A stretch of 47,337 bases of DNA, from contig JACJXS010000017.1 in assembly GCA_020636545.1 (NCBI GenBank), forward strand, positions 1 through 47,337. Reading direction: 5' to 3'. The notes under the pieces were generated by a model that had not been told where the DNA came from, ran no database searches, and saw nothing but the letters and a program-made list of their open reading frames with translations. This stretch comes from Chitinophagales bacterium. Its GTDB lineage: Bacteria > Bacteroidota > Bacteroidia > Chitinophagales > JADIYW01. Both the position numbers and the translations under genes were made by a program. Positions 42,201 through 47,337 of the stretch are shown here, in pieces. Within the stretch, counting starts at the first letter, position 1; each line of letters starts with the position of its first letter.

Positions 42201-42259
42201 ACAAGCATCTACTTATTTTTTTGAATTTGAAAAACAAACTAGAGGATGCTTGTTTTTTT
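42201..42259 (+). terminator. Long-loop hairpin followed by T-run
   Basis: ACAAGCATC (42201-42209) pairs perfectly with GATGCTTGT (42245-42253), followed by seven T (42253-42259). The loop of 35 nt may itself pair through T- and A-runs. It has a terminator shape, but no gene is transcribed into it from the left on the plus strand apart from possible read-through of the toxin operon. Confidence 0.45.
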
Positions 42260-42473
42260 AGAGCTGAAATCAAATAGTAAAGAGTATAATTAAAATACTT
42301 AAATCAGATATTTTAATAAATATGATTCAAATAATAATCATTTTCGTTTAAACTTCCAAATCTAATTTCAAAACATTAGTGAATTCATAAATATTTAACT
42401 CAAAATCTTTATTTTTTTATCCACATTTGTGTACGGCTTATTTTTTTAAAAAAAATGAATATTTTTTTTCGAT

Positions 42474-42482
42474 GGGGGGGGG
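42474..42482 (+). repeat. Homopolymeric G9 tract
   Basis: Nine consecutive G in very AT-rich sequence, 124 bases upstream of the -7 box of the secreted-protein operon. Such tracts mutate by slipped-strand mispairing. Its exact length could also be affected by assembly error. Confidence 0.85.
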
Positions 42483-42512
42483 TAGTTGCTGAAATTACTA
42501 TTGTTATTGAGC

Positions 42513-42543
42513 TTTGTTGCCAATTTGCTTTTTGTTGCCAATT
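42513..42543 (+). repeat. Two direct copies of TTTGTTGCCAATT
   Basis: The same 13-base word occurs at 42513-42525 and 42531-42543, an 18-base period, 63 bases upstream of the -7 box. It could be a paired binding site for a transcription factor; TTGCCAA is itself close to palindromic. Confidence 0.6.
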
Positions 42544-42605
42544 ATAATATATGAGTTAATTTTAAATTAATAAAAAAATATGTGGATAAATTGAAAAATT
42601 CTTAT

Positions 42606-42613
42606 TACATTTG
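42606..42613 (+). promoter_or_regulatory. Promoter of the secreted-protein operon, -7 box TACATTTG
   Basis: Perfect TAnnTTTG with TTG at 42591-42593, 12 bases upstream. The start codon at 42741 is 127 bases further on, leaving the longest leader in the window. Confidence 0.6.
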
Positions 42614-42740
42614 TAAGCTGAATATATAAGATTATATAAAAGTGTTAAAATTTTACAAATATTCTACATCTAAAAGCTTTCTTTTTAAGGAAGTAAAACC
42701 CGCTTTTCAATTAATTAAAAATATATAATACACAGTGATT

Positions 42741-43151
42741 ATGAATAAATTATATCCATGTTTAACGTTCCGTCAATTTTCGATAGATTTGACTAATGAG
42801 ATGCGACGTATTGTAAAGCCTATTGTATTGCTTGTTGCATTGCTGTTCTCAGTAGCTTTAGCTCAAGCACAAGTGCCACCAAGCTATTGTGCCGAGCCCT
42901 CCAGCTATACTTATGAAACGATAGCTGATGGCAACTGGACATCTTCAAGCACATGGAAGAACGGAAACATTCCTAATGCTTCCAACGACATTACAAATGC
43001 TGTCTTAATAAAGCACCAGGTTATTTTATCCAGTTCTATGAATGGGAATAAAGATGTTAAAATTAAGGACACCTATTTTACCATAATTTATGAAACACTA
43101 GCTAATATAAAATTTGATAATTTTAAAATTAATTATAATGACAAGAAATAA
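42741..43151 (+). CDS. Short secreted protein, possibly the remnant of a larger surface protein
   Basis: 136 residues from ATG 42741. A long, basic N-terminal extension (to about residue 26) precedes a clear hydrophobic signal core (PIVLLVALLFSVALAQAQ). The mature part opens with DGNWTSSSTWKNGNIPNASNDI, the pattern that begins many large Bacteroidota surface proteins, where it leads into a beta-solenoid. Here it stops about 80 residues later. It may be a free small protein or the truncated N-terminus of a former adhesin. Its last 14 bases overlap the next gene. No function can be assigned. Confidence 0.65.
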   Translation: MNKLYPCLTFRQFSIDLTNEMRRIVKPIVLLVALLFSVALAQAQVPPSYCAEPSSYTYETIADGNWTSSSTWKNGNIPNASNDITNAVLIKHQVILSSSMNGNKDVKIKDTYFTIIYETLANIKFDNFKINYNDKK

Positions 43152-43812
43152 CTCTAAATCATGTACAATTAAACTACGTTACTTCTTTGTAGCCTGTGTG
43201 TTATCATTATGTAGCAGTTCTTTGTTGGCACAGAATGCAGAGGGCAGCGTAGAAAACATCGTTATTCCCTTCGATGAACCTTTTTCGTATGCATTATTTG
43301 AGGAAACAAGCTGGAACGTACAAAACTCTGATGGTATGACTCTATTATCTGGAATGGGCAATATAATTAAGTCGTTTAGTCAACCAGGTGTTTATTCCAT
43401 TCAAATTAATGATGAGCATATCCATAATAATTCATGCGACCATTCGCATGGTCCAGAAAAATTGAGAATTACTGTAATCCCTGAGAAGTTAAAGTTTGAT
43501 TTTAATTCAATTTACTTTTCAGAAGAGATTCAATGCGGAAAATCTATTAGTGGTATTGTGTTAAGTATCAATGTAAATTATATTTCTTATGACAATATCC
43601 CGACTGTATATAATCAAGGTATTACATCATTTGGGGTCGGATCAACTATATCTGGAAAGTTAAAAAATGGTACAGTTACACTACATCCTGGAATAAATAC
43701 TATTGAATTTGTACTAGATGGTCAATCTTCAAGAGGTGATATTGTACAATTAAACTTTAAAGATTTCACGGGAGAAGTCCAACCTTATTCATTAACTCCA
43801 AAAATGCAATAA
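43138..43812 (+). CDS. Secreted protein of unknown function with a His-rich segment
   Basis: Taken from ATG 43138 (MTRNNSKSCTIKLRYFF), giving 224 residues with a signal peptide ending near SSSLLAQ. The mature part is beta-rich and includes HIHNNSCDHSHGPE (around residue 100), a possible metal-binding loop, then strand-like repeats to the end without a recognisable C-terminal sorting domain. Not recognised as a known family. It overlaps the preceding gene by 14 bases and lies 3 bases before the RCC1-repeat gene, so the three are almost certainly translated from one mRNA and may act together at the cell surface. Confidence 0.7.
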   Translation: MTRNNSKSCTIKLRYFFVACVLSLCSSSLLAQNAEGSVENIVIPFDEPFSYALFEETSWNVQNSDGMTLLSGMGNIIKSFSQPGVYSIQINDEHIHNNSCDHSHGPEKLRITVIPEKLKFDFNSIYFSEEIQCGKSISGIVLSINVNYISYDNIPTVYNQGITSFGVGSTISGKLKNGTVTLHPGINTIEFVLDGQSSRGDIVQLNFKDFTGEVQPYSLTPKMQ

Positions 43813-43815
43813 AAG

Positions 43816-46800
43816 ATGAGAGGATTAAAGCAATATATAATAATGGTGCTGCAACTGATAATAGCAGTAGTAGTAACTAATGAATTGAAAGCACAAAATT
43901 ACTGTGTGTCCGGAAATTGTAATCCAAATATTTATGCATACAGTCTAGACCCAAATACAATAGAGTATGATAATATGATATCCGTGTTCCACTCAAGTAT
44001 GATTAGAGAAGCAGATGGGACTGTAAAAGTCTGGGGACAAGGAGTTGCTCAAAATGGTAACGGAACGAACGGTAATGTTCTAACGACAACCGATCCTGCA
44101 GGAGAATTAAGTGGAGCTAATTTTGGTTCTGGAAGCAATCAATTGACAGGAACAGTATTGAAATTTGCAGGAGCAAGTAGTTCAAATCACCAGCAGTTTG
44201 CAGTATTGAGTACTAATGGTCTGTACGTTTGGGGGGATGCAGGTATTTTAGTACCAAATGTATCGAACGTATCGAATGGAAGTTTTAGAAAAGTAGCTAT
44301 AGGAACCTATAATGTTTCAGGTGGAGCAACAAAAGCAGATGGCTTGCCAGCAGGAGTAAACCCAACAGATGTAAAAATGATGTTCGGTACGCGTGAAGGG
44401 CTTGCTATTGTAACTTGTACAGGTGCTGCATATACACTCACCACAAATGGAGTAGCCTACGGCGATGGCGTAACTGATAATTCCACGAATGACCTACTTT
44501 GGCATCGTGTAAGTACAGCGGCCAATACACCATTAACAAATGTGGTAGCAGTGAGAGGAACATACCAAACTTTTATGGCACTTACTTCTGATGGTAAAAT
44601 ATATACATGGGGAACGGCCACAAGGATAAATGGTACTGGTGGAGCTGCTGCGGCACAAGATAGAAGTTTTGCAACAGAAATAAATCAACCAACAGGCGTA
44701 ACTCCAAAAATGATAGGTATGACCGCATCCAGCAATGGAAAGACTTATTATTTGTTGGCAACAAATGGAAAACTCTTCTCAATGGGAGATAACACCGATG
44801 GGCAATTGGGCAATGGCAGCACAACAAGTTCTGATACTTGGATTCAGGTAACTGCAACTACAACAGCCGAAGATGCGGCAACCTATGCCATTGACAGCAA
44901 CGTAGTATGGATTAGCCCTCAGGAACATGATAGAGGTACTTCAATTCAGAGAAATGCATCCATCAGTATCATCACCAACGATGGCAAGGTTTGGTCGTGG
45001 GGAGGTAACAACGGCGGTATGTTAGGTATTACTGCACCACCTAATCTTATATCTACGCCAAGTTTAATGCCAGGCAGAATAACGGGTACCTATGATAATA
45101 CAAAGTTAAACTTGTCAGATGTTATTATGGCTGTTGAAACAGGTGGTCATACAACATTATTAATAAAGCAATGTAGTAAGAAATTTGGTTATGTGGGACA
45201 TAGGATTCGTGGTAGTATGGCAGACGGAACCACAGTAAATGCTCAGGAAACAGTATATAATTTTGGTAATACTGGTGATGTAATAGTTTGTGGAGCACCT
45301 ACATCACCAGATCCTGTTCAATCTAAAAACCTAAAAACTTGTATTGGAGATTCTGTTAATTTGAATGATGCCATATTGAGTGCAACCCCTCCAGGTTTTA
45401 CTTTAGAGTGGTGGACAACTAGTAATAGACAAGCAGGTACTCAAGTTGCAAATCCTTTAAGTCAATACATAGGCACTTATTATGCATTCTATATTCCAAA
45501 TAATAGCTCTCCTTGTCCAAATCCTACGCCTGCAACAATTACTGTTACAGCTGATGGGATTGGATGTCCTCCTCAAAATTTATGTATCTCTGGTTGTAAC
45601 GACAACACCTTTAGAAATACATCTAACCCTAATACTTTAGAGTATGATAACGTGGTAGGGCTGTATCACTCTACTATGTTAAAAGAAAAATCAGGAGAAC
45701 TATTAGTTTGGGGAGCAAGAGCTCAATCTAACGGTTCAAATCATGGCTTAACACCTATAGAGGTTTTGCCTTCTAATGGATATAGTTATCAAGGTGATAT
45801 TTTGAAGTTTGCAGGTGGATCCGAATCTGGAGTTAGTGCACAGTTTGCCGTGCTAACGACAGAAGGCTTATATTATTGGGGTGCCCAAGGTATTATGGTT
45901 CCGACTTCATTTACTTCAGGAACTTCATTTGCGGCAGCTCCTGCAGCTAGTACAATATTCGAAACAGGTACTAATCCAACAGGCTTGCCGATTGGAGTAC
46001 AACCCTCAGATGTAAAAATGATGACAGGCACAAGAGGGTCACTTGCCATAGTCACTTGTGATGGCAAGGCTTTTGTTTTAGACAATAATGGCTATGCCTT
46101 CGGTGATGGTATTACTTCTACATCAAATAATGCTAATGAAAAATGGCATAGAGTGCTTACGGCAGCTAATACACCATTAACAAATGTAGTGGCTATTCGC
46201 ACTACAGTAGGAGGATTTATGGCATTGACTGACAACCAAAATATTTATACCTGGGGTAAGCAAGTGTATAAGGGTGATGGCTCTGCTGCAGCTGATCAGG
46301 CTTTTGCTACTCTTATGACCAAGCCTACATTTGCCACTGGTGACAGCATCAGAATGATTGGTGTGGTTCAAAATCAAGGAGATCCTACAACCCAATCTCA
46401 CGGTTATTTTTTATTGATGAAATCTGGTAAGATATTCTCAATGGGTAGTAATGCTTCTAAACAATTGGGTGATTTTAGTACTTCTGAAAGAACGTCTTGG
46501 GTTTCTGTGTTGTCTGCTTCAGGCGGAAGCGAGTTGGCAGACGTACGGTGGATTTCTGCTAATGGGCAAGGTACTAGAACTGGTAATTCAGGTTTTGCTT
46601 CTATAGCGGCATTAACCAATGCTGGTCATGTATGGGCATGGGGATCTAATTCAGCTGATATGCTGGGTCCCGGTTCAGGAACTATAGACCCAAGAGATTT
46701 AAACTTAACTACTGGATCTGGATTAATAAGTTCTGACGATATTTTGGCAATTGTTATGGGTGGACATACTTTAATTGCAATAAAAAAATGTATTAATAAT

Positions 46801-47337
46801 TTTGGCTATGTTGGGCATAGAATTTTTGGGAGTATGGGTGATGGTACATCGGCATCCGCTTATGAAAGTTCTTTTGTTTTTGATAGGACACCCCCTGTTA
46901 ACCTTTGTGGTGCTTCTACAGCTCCAAGATTATTTAATTTAAAGGTATGTCCTAATGCTAAAACTAATCTTTCTAATGCTGAGCCTATAAGTTTAGTTAC
47001 TTCTGGCTATTCTGTTCAGTGGTATTTAGAAGATAGCATTACACTTGTTTCTAATCCAGATTCTGTTGGTGCTGGAACTTATGTAGCAAAGTATATTCCT
47101 GATCCATCACAACCTCTTTTGTGTCCTAATATGTTTACTGCTATTCGTGTAACAGAAGATGCAATAAACTGTATTAATGCAGTAAATGATACTTTCACAA
47201 TTAGTAATAGAATAACTGGTGGTACAACACCAAGTGTTTTAGGTAATGATAAATTAAACGGTAATCCAGTCAATCCATCCGATATAATCTTAACGCCGGG
47301 TACGCCAAGCGACCCAGCCTTAGTGATGAACCCAGAC
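43816..47337 (+). CDS. Large secreted RCC1-repeat surface protein, tandem modules (3' truncated by window)
   Basis: Open from ATG 43816 to the window edge, 1,174 codons without stop. A signal peptide (LIIAVVVTNELKAQ, to about 27) is followed by module 1 (28-587) and module 2 (588 to about 1118). Each opens with a Cys-rich start and EYDN segment (NYCVSGNC or NLCISGC). Each then has a series of DGxVxxWG-type repeats such as DGKIYTWG, NGKLFSMGDN and DGKVWSWGGNNGG, as in RCC1/BLIP-II propellers. Each ends in FGYVGHRI and an Ig-like segment. The words TAANTPLTNVVA recur in both. The final part (AVNDTFTI, GGTTPSVLGND) resembles linker repeats of T9SS cargo, so a sorting domain probably lies beyond the edge. 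Confidence 0.85.
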   Translation, partial: MRGLKQYIIMVLQLIIAVVVTNELKAQNYCVSGNCNPNIYAYSLDPNTIEYDNMISVFHSSMIREADGTVKVWGQGVAQNGNGTNGNVLTTTDPAGELSGANFGSGSNQLTGTVLKFAGASSSNHQQFAVLSTNGLYVWGDAGILVPNVSNVSNGSFRKVAIGTYNVSGGATKADGLPAGVNPTDVKMMFGTREGLAIVTCTGAAYTLTTNGVAYGDGVTDNSTNDLLWHRVSTAANTPLTNVVAVRGTYQTFMALTSDGKIYTWGTATRINGTGGAAAAQDRSFATEINQPTGVTPKMIGMTASSNGKTYYLLATNGKLFSMGDNTDGQLGNGSTTSSDTWIQVTATTTAEDAATYAIDSNVVWISPQEHDRGTSIQRNASISIITNDGKVWSWGGNNGGMLGITAPPNLISTPSLMPGRITGTYDNTKLNLSDVIMAVETGGHTTLLIKQCSKKFGYVGHRIRGSMADGTTVNAQETVYNFGNTGDVIVCGAPTSPDPVQSKNLKTCIGDSVNLNDAILSATPPGFTLEWWTTSNRQAGTQVANPLSQYIGTYYAFYIPNNSSPCPNPTPATITVTADGIGCPPQNLCISGCNDNTFRNTSNPNTLEYDNVVGLYHSTMLKEKSGELLVWGARAQSNGSNHGLTPIEVLPSNGYSYQGDILKFAGGSESGVSAQFAVLTTEGLYYWGAQGIMVPTSFTSGTSFAAAPAASTIFETGTNPTGLPIGVQPSDVKMMTGTRGSLAIVTCDGKAFVLDNNGYAFGDGITSTSNNANEKWHRVLTAANTPLTNVVAIRTTVGGFMALTDNQNIYTWGKQVYKGDGSAAADQAFATLMTKPTFATGDSIRMIGVVQNQGDPTTQSHGYFLLMKSGKIFSMGSNASKQLGDFSTSERTSWVSVLSASGGSELADVRWISANGQGTRTGNSGFASIAALTNAGHVWAWGSNSADMLGPGSGTIDPRDLNLTTGSGLISSDDILAIVMGGHTLIAIKKCINNFGYVGHRIFGSMGDGTSASAYESSFVFDRTPPVNLCGASTAPRLFNLKVCPNAKTNLSNAEPISLVTSGYSVQWYLEDSITLVSNPDSVGAGTYVAKYIPDPSQPLLCPNMFTAIRVTEDAINCINAVNDTFTISNRITGGTTPSVLGNDKLNGNPVNPSDIILTPGTPSDPALVMNPD

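Larger units (their letters stand above)
42135..42605. other. Long intergenic region upstream of the secreted-protein genes
   Basis: About 470 bases with no gene. It contains a hairpin with T-run (42201-42259), the word TTTTTTAGAGCTGAA shared with 40982-40996, a G9 tract (42474-42482) and a 13-bp direct repeat (42513-42543). The rest is very AT-rich and otherwise featureless. Confidence 0.7.

Noticed and set aside
44582..47273. Several 64-91 codon minus-strand frames inside the RCC1-repeat gene
   Set aside because: They are antisense to a continuous 1,174-codon frame and follow its repeat pattern.

Overview
The window is a chromosomal segment of a low-GC member of the Bacteroidota. Several features support this independently. 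Intergenic regions repeatedly carry the TAnnTTTG -7 promoter box of this phylum. There is a PorP/SprF outer membrane protein of the type IX secretion/gliding group, a TonB-dependent receptor paired with a DUF5689 lipoprotein, a MurF-alanine racemase fusion, a SecA of about 1,100 residues, and a large secreted RCC1-repeat protein. Order or genus cannot be decided from the sequence; a Chitinophagia/Saprospiria-like or flavobacterial relative is plausible. No prophage, insertion sequence, CRISPR array or rRNA was found.

Layout. 1-9.7 kb, plus strand: end of an unidentified gene, then tag (DNA repair), a DegT-type sugar aminotransferase, purQ with a structured leader, dsbD, a porP/sprF gene, dnaG and rseP. 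9.8-11.3 kb: tRNA-Leu(CAA) with a strong terminator, and mvaS on the minus strand. 11.4-16.5 kb: a TonB receptor and DUF5689 lipoprotein pair divergent from a secreted endonuclease/exonuclease/phosphatase, a possible nucleic-acid or phosphate scavenging locus. 16.5-21 kb, minus strand: a four-gene envelope operon (DUF4403-like protein, WbpP-like UDP-GlcNAc 4-epimerase, DedA, BamA/TamA-like barrel). 21.3-28.2 kb: nadC, ridA, methylmalonyl-CoA mutase and two tandem acyl-CoA synthetases. 28.2-33.4 kb: rnhB, a UlaG-like MBL-fold protein, proA, a complete subclass B1 metallo-beta-lactamase homologue, and an E2 acyltransferase. 33.5-40.7 kb: secA, a SPOR-domain protein, a methyltransferase and murF-alr.

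40.7-42.3 kb is the most plastic part. A small type II toxin-antitoxin module sits between two 117-bp direct repeats (about 89% identical), next to further hairpins and a tRNA-Phe(GAA). From 42.3 kb to the end, an unusually long intergenic region contains a G9 tract, a 13-bp direct repeat and a promoter. It leads into three tightly packed genes for secreted proteins. The last runs off the window after 1,174 codons and contains two tandem copies of a module of about 530-560 residues, each with RCC1/BLIP-II-type W-G repeats followed by an Ig-like segment.

Two points of regulation stand out. At four genes (DUF4403-like, nadC, ridA, murF-alr) a perfect TAnnTTTG box ends exactly 4 nt before the start codon, which suggests leaderless mRNAs. 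The purQ leader carries a long imperfect hairpin followed by a T-run, which could act as an attenuator.
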